Assembly (NCBI GenBank): GCA_001799995.1
Contig: MGUK01000084.1
Span: forward strand, 1 to 64,000
Length of the DNA stretch: 64,000 nucleotides
Direction: 5' to 3'
DNA from: Elusimicrobia bacterium GWF2_62_30
Lineage (GTDB): Bacteria; Elusimicrobiota; Elusimicrobia; Elusimicrobiales; UBA9959
The notes under the pieces were generated by a model. The model was not told the origin of the DNA, made no database searches, and saw only the letters and a list, made by a program, of their open reading frames with translations. The translations under genes and the position numbers were made by a program. Positions 25,666 to 33,465 of the stretch are shown here, in pieces. The stretch's first letter is position 1, and each line of letters begins with the position of its first letter.

Positions 25666-26763
25666 ATGTCCAAGCTGATAATCCGCCTTACAAATACCCC
25701 TTTGAAAACTATTGCTCTGGCTTCTTTTCTGCTTTTATCTGTGGGCTATCTCGACTACGCCACCGGCTATGAAGTGGCTCTCTCTTTCTTTTACATTTTA
25801 CCCGTATTAATTGTGACCTGGCGCATAAACCTGCGCGCCGGGCTTATGTTTTCCGTTCTTAGCGCCGTCTTGTGGGGTTTGAATGATTCCTGGTTTATCT
25901 TCCATCCGTACTCCCATCCAGGCATCCCTTACTGGAATGCCCTGGTGCGCTTAATGTTCTTTGTCACTTTCTCGATCCTTAGCGATTACATTAAGTCTTT
26001 TCTTCAGCGGGAACAAGTCCATTCAAATTTGAAATCGTCTATGATCCATACGGTAAGTCATGAGTTTAATAACTCCCTTACCGTACTGTCCTCGGGGCTT
26101 TTCCTGTTGAGAGAAACCGAACCGGAACCGGGCGACGCTGTGCGGTTAAAGGTTTTGTCCGCTATGGAGGCGACCAGGCTTCAGATGTCGCGTTATATAA
26201 AGAATATACTTAACGAGGCCAGGCTGGATGCCGGCAAGTTCAAGCTGGAGAAGACTTCATTTGCTTTAAGGGAGCTTGTTCAGGAATCCGTTGCCCCCAT
26301 GCAGGTGATACTCAACACAAGGGGGTTAGCGCTGGAGATTAAAATGCCGGAGGTCCCGGTCCTTATCAGTGCGGACCGGGACGCTATGGCGCTTATTGTC
26401 AACAACCTCCTGGCAAACGCTATAAAATATACGCCTGCGGCCGGACGGATCATAGTCACCATTTCACCCCGCGGAGAACCTGTCGAAAAGATGGTTTTTT
26501 CCGTTGAAGATACCGGGATCGGGATTTCGCTTGCGGATATCGACAAATTAACTGCTGATTTTTATCGGACTGAAGCCGGCAAAGGCGCGGCTGAGGGCTT
26601 CGGATTGGGTTTAAAAATAACAAGCGAACTGCTGAATCTGCATGGCAGCCGTCTTGAAATATTCAGCGAAAAAGGGAAAGGTTCACGCTTCTTTTTTGAA
26701 TTGCCTGCACTGCCGCCGCATTACGGAGAAACAACAGAAAAGCCGGATAACATCGGAGAATAA
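25666..26763 (+). CDS. Membrane sensor histidine kinase
   Basis: A 365-residue kinase. Residues about 10-110 hold four hydrophobic segments (IALASFLLLSVGYLDY, ALSFFYILPVLIVTW, AGLMFSVLSAVLWGL, LVRLMFFVTFSILSDY), a MASE-like sensor without an extracellular domain. HisKA carries SHEFNNSLTVLSSG (His about 128), then HATPase_c with NNLLANAIKY, EDTGIGIS, GFGLGLKIT. No receiver domain is attached and no receiver gene is adjacent; the output partner is unknown. It follows the sigma-54 paralogue by 73 bases. Confidence 0.88.
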   Translation: MSKLIIRLTNTPLKTIALASFLLLSVGYLDYATGYEVALSFFYILPVLIVTWRINLRAGLMFSVLSAVLWGLNDSWFIFHPYSHPGIPYWNALVRLMFFVTFSILSDYIKSFLQREQVHSNLKSSMIHTVSHEFNNSLTVLSSGLFLLRETEPEPGDAVRLKVLSAMEATRLQMSRYIKNILNEARLDAGKFKLEKTSFALRELVQESVAPMQVILNTRGLALEIKMPEVPVLISADRDAMALIVNNLLANAIKYTPAAGRIIVTISPRGEPVEKMVFSVEDTGIGISLADIDKLTADFYRTEAGKGAAEGFGLGLKITSELLNLHGSRLEIFSEKGKGSRFFFELPALPPHYGETTEKPDNIGE

Positions 26764-26778
26764 TAAGGAACCAATCCA

Positions 26779-27303
26779 ATGAAAAAGCAACTGATACTAT
26801 GTTTAACAGCGTGTGCGTTCCTGACTGCCTGCGCCACCACCCGGGCCACAAGGGAAGCTATGGCCCGCGCCCAGCAGGATCTGCAAAGCGCGGAAAGCTC
26901 TTTCACTGCCGCAAGATTTGCCGGCGCGGAAACTTATTCAATAACTAATCTGCGCACCTCGCTGGTAAATCTTCAGTCGGCAAGGACCGAGTTCGCTGGC
27001 AAAAAGTATACCAAGGCGACTCTTTCCGCCCAGAGTTCCCTGTACTTCTCCAAAAACGCCATAAGCGAAACGGAAGTCGCAAAGCGGCATGAAGCGGAAG
27101 CAAAGCGCATACAGGAAGAAGAAGCCCGGCGCGAAGCGGCTATAAAAGAGCAGGAAAAAGCCGATGCCAAAGCGAAGGCGGCTAAAAAGGCCAAACCGGC
27201 CGTCAAAGCCAAAGTTACGCAGCCTGCCGCTAAAACAACCGCGGCGCCGCCGGCCCCGGCAGCACAAAAGAAAGAAGAACCCAAAAAGAAATCCTGGTGG
27301 TAA
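26779..27303 (+). CDS. DUF4398-type lipoprotein (3 of 3) with Ala/Lys-rich tail
   Basis: A 174-residue lipoprotein with lipobox LTAC (Cys about 19). The DUF4398-like two-helix core (RAQQDLQSAESSFTAARFAG, LVNLQSARTEFAGKKYTKA) is followed by a long coiled coil and an Ala/Lys/Pro tail ending KKKSWW. The tail resembles TolA-type periplasm-spanning helices. Third member of the family in this operon. Confidence 0.7.
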   Translation: MKKQLILCLTACAFLTACATTRATREAMARAQQDLQSAESSFTAARFAGAETYSITNLRTSLVNLQSARTEFAGKKYTKATLSAQSSLYFSKNAISETEVAKRHEAEAKRIQEEEARREAAIKEQEKADAKAKAAKKAKPAVKAKVTQPAAKTTAAPPAPAAQKKEEPKKKSWW

Positions 27304-27314
27304 GGAGTCAAACA

Positions 27315-27566
27315 ATGAATCGTAAAAATATGCCGGGAATAGTTGTAGCGGCGATTATGCTGTTAGGCACGGTTGCGGCCTACTCTAAATCCGGCAAATC
27401 CGCGAAAAATACGCCGAAACCGGAAAAGACCTGCGCACAGAAGTGCAGCGATCGTTATAGCAAAGCTATGGAGGCGTGCAAGCTGAAAAAGGGCAAGCCG
27501 GCGGACAAATGCAAAAAGGCCGCGCAGACCAAAAAAGATAAATGCAGCGCCGCCTGTAAAAAGTAA
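27315..27566 (+). CDS. Small secreted Cys/Lys-rich protein
   Basis: An 83-residue exported protein: signal peptide (NMPGIVVAAIMLLGTVAAYS), then a Lys-rich domain with six Cys arranged as C-x3-C, C, C, C, C-x3-C (ending KKDKCSAACKK), likely a disulfide-bonded helical hairpin. A good AAGGAG site precedes ATG 27315. No family recognised; it follows the third DUF4398 gene by 11 bases. Confidence 0.65.
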   Translation: MNRKNMPGIVVAAIMLLGTVAAYSKSGKSAKNTPKPEKTCAQKCSDRYSKAMEACKLKKGKPADKCKKAAQTKKDKCSAACKK

Positions 27567-27625
27567 CGCCGCCTTATCTCAGCCGCGGGGCGCTCCGGCT
27601 ATGCGGCAGGGCGTTCTCCTTTGTG

Positions 27626-28201
27626 ATGGATATTATGAAACATCTTTCTCTTCATTTGCTGGGCGGCGTAAGCATGTTTTTGCTGGCGTTGCTTCTCGGA
27701 CTGGCGGCCATTCACTTCTGCGGCTCTTCTGTTTTGTATCTGTCAAAATCGGTGCTTCCGGGTATCAGCGGGCTGGGTTTGTTTTCTCTTGTGGCTCTGA
27801 ACGATTTCATGGTTACGCCTGTTTCCCCGGATATATTGATTTTCCTTATTTCCCAGAAATCACCTGGCAGCTATATGCTGATCACCGCCCTGGGCACAGC
27901 CTCTGTCTTGGGAGGCGCCTTGGCCTGGTTATGCGGCCGGTCTTTGGAAAATAAGTTTAAAGCCGCCAGGGTGGAGAGGTTTGTTGCGAAAAACCATGCC
28001 CTTATCAATAAATACGGCGTCTGGATCGTAGCCCTCGGTGCGTTAACCCCGGTCCCGTATTCCTTAACCTGCTGGGCGGCCGGTGCGCTTAAGATGGATT
28101 TCCCGAAACTCTTTCTAATGATCCTGCTGCGGATCCCGCGGTTTATAATTTACTTCCATTTCTTCGCAATATCCGCCGGGATTATACAGGCTAAGATTTA
28201 A
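27626..28201 (+). CDS. VTT (DedA/SNARE-associated) domain membrane protein
   Basis: About 191 residues with five or six hydrophobic segments. The VTT/DedA pattern is visible: an N-terminal re-entrant part (VSPDILIFLISQKSPGSYML), an ALGTASVLGGALAWLCGR helix and the conserved G-x-L-x-P-x-P segment WIVALGALTPVPYSLTCWAAG, with an Arg in the final part (LRIPRFIIYF). The family scrambles or transports lipid-linked intermediates. Start is uncertain among GTG 27623, ATG 27626 and ATG 27635. Confidence 0.75.
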   Translation: MDIMKHLSLHLLGGVSMFLLALLLGLAAIHFCGSSVLYLSKSVLPGISGLGLFSLVALNDFMVTPVSPDILIFLISQKSPGSYMLITALGTASVLGGALAWLCGRSLENKFKAARVERFVAKNHALINKYGVWIVALGALTPVPYSLTCWAAGALKMDFPKLFLMILLRIPRFIIYFHFFAISAGIIQAKI

Positions 28202-28219
28202 CTTTCGGAGGCCGCTTTT

Positions 28220-29041
28220 ATGTTTCGCATTTTTCTCGCAATAATAATCCTGTGGGCTGGCGCCGCTACCACTTTGTACGCGCAGCCGGAGTCTGAAACG
28301 GAGCAGCAGCAGGTTGCCCCGTCCACCTCCGTTGTCCAGGAGCCTGATTATGCCGAGATAATTGATGAATCTGTTCTTGCCTTTGCCCCGCGGCCGGAGG
28401 ACACGGACCTGGTGGCGCCGGCAGGGATGCCCTTATTCGGGAAATGGATGGTTACCCCGCTTTTTAAGCGTGCCGACTGGCTTGGCGTCCGTTATAAGAA
28501 TAAAACGCTTTGTGAGCCGGTGAATATAATCATCGCCGACGCTTACGCCAGGTCCCCTGAAGAAGCCCATGCGCGGTTTTGTGAGGCGGCTAAAAAAGCG
28601 GGGTTTCCCAGCAGATGGGGACACTCCACCGGGTACCTGGCATTTATTGCCGGCGCGTTCCGGACACGGTTAGAGGGAAAGAAACATCACGCCTTTTCCG
28701 ATGCCTCCTGGAATAAAGCCAATAACCACGGGCGCATCTTCGGCCCCGTATTCTATAACGGCAAATATTGGTTTGCGGCCGCTTTCAGCCGGCAGAACGT
28801 GAATCTTCTGCGCAAAGTCAGGCACCGCTACGTTTCTTTCAACGAAGCGCGCGATAAATTCGCCTGGGCCATGAATGACACAACACCTTACAAAGTTTCC
28901 AGCTTTATCCCCATGGAAAACGCGCTAATCGGCTCAGAGAAAGAATCTACCGGCGACCATGACGGACTTGCTGGCAGCGCGCATACTGGAAGAGTCCGGC
29001 TACACCGTCCTGCAGGCCGCGCTCCCCGAAAATGCGCTTGA
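28220..29041 (+). CDS. Exported protein with LssY-C-like domain, scrambled C-terminus
   Basis: A 273-residue exported protein (signal peptide to about residue 22). Residues about 75-205 resemble the C-terminal domain found after LssY membrane proteins (EPVNIIIAD, EEAHARFCEAAKKAGFPSRWG, LEGKKHHAFSDASWNKANNHGRIFG), a weak assignment. From about residue 240 the sequence becomes basic and Gly/Arg-rich; there it is reading, out of frame, a receiver-domain fragment that begins near 28955. The natural end has therefore probably been lost in a deletion or fusion. Last plus-strand gene before the minus receiver operons. Confidence 0.55.
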   Translation: MFRIFLAIIILWAGAATTLYAQPESETEQQQVAPSTSVVQEPDYAEIIDESVLAFAPRPEDTDLVAPAGMPLFGKWMVTPLFKRADWLGVRYKNKTLCEPVNIIIADAYARSPEEAHARFCEAAKKAGFPSRWGHSTGYLAFIAGAFRTRLEGKKHHAFSDASWNKANNHGRIFGPVFYNGKYWFAAAFSRQNVNLLRKVRHRYVSFNEARDKFAWAMNDTTPYKVSSFIPMENALIGSEKESTGDHDGLAGSAHTGRVRLHRPAGRAPRKCA

Positions 29042-29291
29042 TCTGTGCCGGGACGGCGCGGAGATATCGCTTATGCTGACCGACGTGATAATGCCGCAGA
29101 TGAGTGGATGGGAGCTGGCAGAGAAAGTTCGAGAGCTGCGGCCGGGTCTGCGCATCATCTTCACCTCCGGCTACACCGATGACACACTGGTTGGCCACAA
29201 GCCGCCGGCGGAAGGCGCCATACTGCTTGAAAAGCCGGTCACCGCCGAGAACCTGGTAATAGCCGTTCGCGCTGCACTGGACCGGGTCTGA
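28959..29291 (+). pseudogene. N-terminally truncated receiver-domain remnant
   Basis: This frame encodes the last four-fifths of a response-regulator receiver of the type fused to hybrid kinases: LLAARILEESGYTVLQA, phospho-Asp in LMLTDVIMPQMSG, FTSGYTDD and LLEKPV. The first strand and acidic pair (the usual VDDE) are missing, and there is no ribosome-binding site before ATG 28959. It overlaps the preceding gene in another frame. It resembles the C-terminal receiver of the hybrid kinase at 34660, so it may be the stub of a lost paralogue. Confidence 0.7.
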
Positions 29292-29308
29292 GCGGATGGC
29301 AGCGCAGG

Positions 29309-29434
29309 GCCATTTCGTCAGAAATGGCGGTAAACGCGATTAAAGGGCATTTAAGGGGGGTCGTTTTGGCCGGGAAAGTGCCTCCAGGAGTCACCGGCGG
29401 CGATTATGTGGGGGTGTAAACCTGGGGAGCTCAG
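29309..29434 (-). repeat. R3 repeat, copy 1
   Basis: Similar to 33466-33717 in both halves: a hairpin (GCCATTT/AAATGGC, 29309-29328) with following A/T-rich sequence, and a block ending GTGTAAACCTGGGGAGCTCAG at the gene end. It lies directly downstream of the last gene of the first receiver operon. Confidence 0.65.
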
Positions 29435-30342
29435 CGGGCTGGCCGCACTCCGAGGTTGCCGCTGCGGTAGCCCAGGCCGAAGCTGTAGCGATACGCCGCG
29501 CGGAAGTACATGGTGTCATCATTGCCCCAGGACCCGCCGCGAAAAACCCGGGCGGCGCCCGTAGGACTTTCCCATGCGCTGCCATCAGTTGGCGCGCTGT
29601 TATATGAATTATGATACCAGTCCTGTGTCCACTCCCAGACATTGCCGGCCAGGTCGCAAAGCCCCTGCTCCGTGTTCCCGGCGGTCTTTGAACACACAGG
29701 CCAGGCCGTGTTCCTTCCGCAGCCATCCCCGCCCTTATTCATTACGGCATACTCGCATGAAGGTTCCTCGTCGCCCCAGGGGTACTTTCTTTCCTTGCCC
29801 GCACTCCGGGCGGCATACTCCCACTCAGCTTCGCTCGGCAGCCTTCCGCCGGCCCACTCGGAAAAGGCCTTTGCCTGGCTCCAGTCCACGTTGACCACGG
29901 GCTGGTCCGCATCTCCCACATACGAGCTTGGCGGCGCACAGGCTCCGGCCTCAACGCAGATACGGTACTGTTTGTTGGTCGCTTCGGTTTTGGCCATCTG
30001 AAAGGTTTTGACCGTGACGGAATGCCTGGGCTTTGCGTCTGGCCAATCCTCCGCGCCCATCATAAAAGTCCCGCCGGGGATTGTTACCCACTCGATGCCA
30101 GCTTTTCGCGGGGAGTCGCACCCGGAAAACAAGCCGCAGAACAATGCAAGCGCGACGCTGACCAGGATAAAAAAACATAAAACCCCAAGCTTCACGCTCT
30201 TTCCTGTCTTAAACCTGGGAACCATTGCGTATTTAACGTAAGTCTTCCCTTCCTTCTTCACAAGGCGCACACGCACCTTTTTATACTTAATCTTGTCGAA
30301 GAAAGATGAATCCATAAACGAATTTTCTATACCATTGCTCAT
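29431..30342 (-). CDS. Membrane-anchored FGE-like (sulfatase-modifying-factor fold) protein
   Basis: A 303-residue protein. A basic cytosolic N-terminus is followed by a membrane segment (VLCFFILVSVALALFCGLF, about 53-72) and an FGE-sulfatase domain: IPGGTFMMGAED, VTVKTFQMAKTEATN, PVVNVDWSQAKAFSEWAGG, RLPSEAEWEYAARS, LAGNVWEWTQDWY, RVFRGGSWGNDDTMYFRAA. The two Cys that follow the GGSW motif in true formylglycine-generating enzymes are absent (GNDDTMYF), so it should not make formylglycine; the fold is also used for binding. Its start overlaps the receiver at 30339 by 4 bases. Last gene of the operon that begins at 33133. Confidence 0.85.
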   Translation of the reverse strand: MSNGIENSFMDSSFFDKIKYKKVRVRLVKKEGKTYVKYAMVPRFKTGKSVKLGVLCFFILVSVALALFCGLFSGCDSPRKAGIEWVTIPGGTFMMGAEDWPDAKPRHSVTVKTFQMAKTEATNKQYRICVEAGACAPPSSYVGDADQPVVNVDWSQAKAFSEWAGGRLPSEAEWEYAARSAGKERKYPWGDEEPSCEYAVMNKGGDGCGRNTAWPVCSKTAGNTEQGLCDLAGNVWEWTQDWYHNSYNSAPTDGSAWESPTGAARVFRGGSWGNDDTMYFRAAYRYSFGLGYRSGNLGVRPAR

Positions 30343-30713
30343 AGGCCGGCATCACTCGTTCCGGCCAGGCTTTCCATTACTGCCTTGAAATCATCGAAAG
30401 AAAAAGGCTTATGCAGCATGGCGTGAACGCCCTTGTCGGAAAGCTGGCGGTTTATCTCTTCCTGATCAACGGCTGTTATAACCACGATCCGCGTCTTCGG
30501 GTCCAGGCTCTGGAGGTCCGTCAATACTTCCATGCCGGATTTCCCTGGCAGGATAATATCCAGAAATACCACGGCTGGTTTATGTTTCGTGAAATATTTT
30601 ATCACCTCGTTGCCGTTCTCTACTTCGGCTATGACTTCATGCCCGAATTTTACCAGCAGGTCTTTTAGCATGCACCTCGTAAGCGCGCTATCTTCGACCA
30701 GTAGTATTTTCAT
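30339..30713 (-). CDS. Stand-alone receiver (CheY-like), paralogue of 33728
   Basis: A 124-residue receiver: LLVEDSALTR, phospho-Asp in VVFLDIILPGKSG (about 53), VVITAVDQEE and LHKPFSFDDF. All catalytic positions are present and no output domain. It is close to the receiver at 33728 (shared MKILLVED, ALTR, FLDxILPGKSGM, RIVVITAVDQ, KPFSFxDFK), the clearest evidence that the two operons share an origin. Coupled to the FGE-like gene downstream and 3 bases from the receiver upstream. Confidence 0.9.
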   Translation of the reverse strand: MKILLVEDSALTRCMLKDLLVKFGHEVIAEVENGNEVIKYFTKHKPAVVFLDIILPGKSGMEVLTDLQSLDPKTRIVVITAVDQEEINRQLSDKGVHAMLHKPFSFDDFKAVMESLAGTSDAGL

Positions 30714-30716
30714 TTG

Positions 30717-31082
30717 CTATTGCAGCATCGCCTGCACCGTGGCAATGATCGGGGCCATACCGGCGCCTTTCTGTATGGCTTCCTGCGCGCCTTGAAGGTG
30801 TCCCGCCTTCCTCTCATCATCGATCTGGCGGCCACTGATGATCAATATCTTAGCGAGGGTGGACGTGCGCTTACGCACGTCCATAGCGGGCTTCTTCTCG
30901 TCCAGCCCGGGTATCCCCATGTCCAGGATGATCAGGTCCGGGGTTGAGGTTAGAAGTTTTTCTACTAACTCCTCGGTCGAGGTAACAGAATCGATTTGAA
31001 AATCAACCGCCTCCAGCGCCGAGGTGAGGAATTCGACCATACTGGGGTCGTCGTCCGCGATCAGGATGGACTTTTCTGGCAT
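30717..31082 (-). CDS. Stand-alone receiver, atypical C-terminal half
   Basis: A 121-residue receiver: ILIADDDPSM, phospho-Asp in LIILDMGIPGL (about 54), ILIISGRQID. The usual Lys-Pro after strand 5 is not evident; the sequence there is AIQKGAGMAP, so switching may be altered. Third gene from the end of the operon; separated by 3 bases from the next receiver. Confidence 0.82.
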   Translation of the reverse strand: MPEKSILIADDDPSMVEFLTSALEAVDFQIDSVTSTEELVEKLLTSTPDLIILDMGIPGLDEKKPAMDVRKRTSTLAKILIISGRQIDDERKAGHLQGAQEAIQKGAGMAPIIATVQAMLQ

Positions 31083-31153
31083 TGAGTGCCTCCTATTCCG
31101 TTGGGCTGCTTGTGAATATAAAGGTTTTTAAACAACACAATCCTTATTTTACT

Positions 31154-31531
31154 TTAGGTGTTTTTGCTGGTCTTCCGTTTTTCTCCAATCACCTGGAAAT
31201 TACGCAGCTCGGAAGTAAACACCTGGCCGTCTTTGGTCCATGCCTTGGCCTCGGCCTGGTAGCGCCCGGCTTTATAGCCTGACCAGTCATACCACCAGTA
31301 GCCTACCGCGTGCCGGCAAGATTGTCCGGGTCCCTTATTGATCGAGATTTCCATTCGCTCGATCTCGCCGGACACCCCTGCACGGAACGTGTAGTGCGGC
31401 GCGGTAATCTTTTCACCCTGTTGCGGGTGATCGAGCACAACGCTGACCTCGCTGGTCTTTACCTCGTCTACCGTCTTATTTACTGCGGTTTTCTTTTTGG
31501 TCATTGACCATACCATCTTAGCTATTCCCAT
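31154..31531 (-). CDS. Ig-like beta-sandwich protein, unknown role
   Basis: A 125-residue protein without signal peptide. Residues about 28-110 read as a single immunoglobulin-like domain (VSVVLDHPQQGEKI, YTFRAGVSGEIERMEISI, WYDWSGYKAGRYQAEAKAW). AGGGGG lies 9 bases before ATG 31531; ATG 31504 would give the domain with a shorter lead. It sits among receiver genes, so it may be a binding partner, but nothing shows this directly. Confidence 0.6.
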   Translation of the reverse strand: MGIAKMVWSMTKKKTAVNKTVDEVKTSEVSVVLDHPQQGEKITAPHYTFRAGVSGEIERMEISINKGPGQSCRHAVGYWWYDWSGYKAGRYQAEAKAWTKDGQVFTSELRNFQVIGEKRKTSKNT

Positions 31532-31591
31532 GTTCTTGTGCCCCCTTGATGTCCGATAGTTTTAAACTTCCCTCTCTTTATCATTTTACTT

Positions 31592-31825
31592 CTAGTCAAA
31601 TCGACAGACTGTATAATTAAACACTTCGGCCGGACCGGCAAGGTTTTTAAACCGTTCTTCCAGCCAGTCCTGTGTAAGTTCAGATTTAAACTCAAGAATA
31701 TAAACCCGGTCTTTTTGATCCTGAATACAAAAAGTTCCTAACTTCTTAATGGCATCGAAAACACACAACTGCGTGAGTATATCGGACTTGCCTGTAAATT
31801 TGATGGATACTATGTAACGAGTCAT
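31592..31825 (-). CDS. Small conserved-looking protein, unknown
   Basis: A 77-residue protein with alternating strands and helices (MTRYIVSIKFTGKSD, ILEFKSELTQDWLEERFKN), no membrane segment and no recognised motif. It sits 11 bases after the receiver at 31837 in the same operon and is spaced as a real gene. Confidence 0.5.
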   Translation of the reverse strand: MTRYIVSIKFTGKSDILTQLCVFDAIKKLGTFCIQDQKDRVYILEFKSELTQDWLEERFKNLAGPAEVFNYTVCRFD

Positions 31826-31836
31826 ATTCTGAATTC

Positions 31837-32274
31837 CTATACATCCTTCTTAACGGGGGGGCATGTTTTAAGAAGCGTATGCAGGAGTGCGGCAAGAATC
31901 TCAGGTCTTACCAGCTTGTCCACAAAATCTTTTACATTCGGTTCCCGTTTCAGCATTTCCGAAGTGGCGTTGTCCAGGCGGCTGTTGCTTACGATCACTA
32001 TGGGGATATCGGAGGTCTTCTCTTCCTGAAGTGCGCGCAAGACTTCGATGCCGCCGAACTTTGGCAGCATCAGGTCGAGCAGTATCAGCCTGGGGCGCAG
32101 GAGCCGGGCTTTGTCGAGGGCCTCTTCCCCATCGGCTGCTTGTGCAATTTTAAAACCCTCCTTGCTCACTATATAATAAAGCCAGTCCAATATCGTTTCG
32201 TCATCATCAACGATGAGTATTAGTTTTTCTTCTGGATTCCCGCAATTGGGAAGGTCTTTCTTATTATTTGCCAT
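31837..32274 (-). CDS. Stand-alone receiver
   Basis: A 145-residue receiver with LILIVDDDETI, phospho-Asp in LILLDLMLPKFGG (about 70), IVIVSNSRLD and FVDKLVRPE. The first 17 residues are an extra polar lead with a Cys (PNCGNPEEK). Its start overlaps the end of the DUF4912 gene by 11 bases, so it is coupled to it. Confidence 0.88.
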   Translation of the reverse strand: MANNKKDLPNCGNPEEKLILIVDDDETILDWLYYIVSKEGFKIAQAADGEEALDKARLLRPRLILLDLMLPKFGGIEVLRALQEEKTSDIPIVIVSNSRLDNATSEMLKREPNVKDFVDKLVRPEILAALLHTLLKTCPPVKKDV

Positions 32275-33133
32275 CGGTGGTGGTCGCCCTGGTGACTTTT
32301 ATAGCTATCTCTCTGGAATCGGTTTCATCCTTTGAAACAGCTTTGACGGGGAGGTCCATGCCGCCGTCCGGAAAGGCAAAGCGCATAGAGAAAGTCCCGT
32401 CGGGGTTAAGGTTTATTTTACGCCCGGCCACGGTTACGAAGGCGTCCGGCTCGGTAGCCCCGTAAAGTATCAGTTCACAATCGGCAACCAGCCAGAACTT
32501 CTTTTCGGACGGCTTCTGCTGCAGGGCCTGCGAGGACATGGAGCCCACGCCCCAGGAGGAGGCGCGGGAAAAGACGGCGCGCAGCATTTCCCAGCGCTGC
32601 GCCAGGGACTTCGCCACTTCGCCCGAGCCCTTGCCGATATACTCCACGCCGGAGAGCTGCAGCAGCTTATCGAAGTCGGGGGTAACTGATATCCATTCCG
32701 CGTCGGTGGAATCGGACACCCGGCCGGCGGGCAGGGTAACCGTGTTGGTGCGCACCAGGGAGATAAAGCCGCCCTCCGGCGTTACCAAGCCCAACTCGCA
32801 GCGATAGATCCTGCCGCTTTCGTGAACGTTTATATACCAGCTTTTGGCGTCCACCCGCACCGGGATATCGAAGTACTTCTGGCCGCCCGGGTCTGTTGCG
32901 GCGTCGGTGATATCATAAACACGGATAACCTGTTTGGCTCTTTCGAAAATATCCTGGCCGTATTTTTTGCAGACCCCGGCTTTGGCATTATCGGTGATCT
33001 CCCAATAGATGAACATCCAATTAGGATCCCTGGGAAGAAGGACCGCTTCGGTAGTGCCATACCCTTCAGGCAAAGCCTTGTGTTCCGGAACCGGGCCGGT
33101 GTTCTCTTTGTTTATGTGGCCTGATGAAGTCAT
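32264..33133 (-). CDS. DUF4912-domain protein
   Basis: A 289-residue cytosolic protein. Residues about 15-125 match the DUF4912 pattern: LPRDPNWMFIYWEIT (the aromatic W-x-x-x-YW-E-I core), VIRVYDIT, WYINVHESGRIYRCELGLV. The C-terminal third (FWLVADCELILYGATEPDAFVTVAGR) is a second beta domain with bacterial Ig-like features. ATG 33133 follows GGAGAAGG. First gene of the seven-gene receiver operon; a TGTAAC-N4-GTTACA dyad lies about 160 bases upstream. Molecular role unknown. Confidence 0.8.
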   Translation of the reverse strand: MTSSGHINKENTGPVPEHKALPEGYGTTEAVLLPRDPNWMFIYWEITDNAKAGVCKKYGQDIFERAKQVIRVYDITDAATDPGGQKYFDIPVRVDAKSWYINVHESGRIYRCELGLVTPEGGFISLVRTNTVTLPAGRVSDSTDAEWISVTPDFDKLLQLSGVEYIGKGSGEVAKSLAQRWEMLRAVFSRASSWGVGSMSSQALQQKPSEKKFWLVADCELILYGATEPDAFVTVAGRKINLNPDGTFSMRFAFPDGGMDLPVKAVSKDETDSREIAIKVTRATTTDGK

Positions 33134-33292
33134 TGTTCGCCTTCTCCAGGCGGTTTGGGGCGCCGAGCAGCTGCGGCCGGATGATGCAACCAGGCGCAAA
33201 AGAATCTCCCCCGGCTTACTTTGCCGGGGTTAGAACCTGCTGTTGACTAATAATACCCTAAAATGCATCGCCCCTCACTCACCTGCTTCTAT

Positions 33293-33308
33293 TGTAACAA
33301 AAGTTACA
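33293..33308 (-). promoter_or_regulatory. Operator-like dyad of receiver operon 1
   Basis: Perfect 16-bp dyad TGTAACAAAAGTTACA. On the minus strand its right arm forms TACAAT, a plausible -10. The same dyad recurs at 34535-34550 before the second receiver operon, and flanking sequence (AGAxxCATxCGGCC...GGGCC) is shared too. The rest of 33134-33460 shows nothing else coding. Confidence 0.6.
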
Positions 33309-33465
33309 AAAGACCGCCAGAGGCATACGGCCCACAGCCGCATGGGCCATAAACCCCATAACATATAGCAGCTGTCCCCACGGCACGCCTATTTAACGCG
33401 GGGCAGAATGACACGAGCACGTCGGGGAAATGCTGTCCTGGCGCATTCTTGCACGAATTTAAACA

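Noticed and set aside
29431-30342. Catalytic formylglycine-generating enzyme
   Set aside because: The active-site Cys pair after GGSW is absent and no sulfatase gene is nearby.
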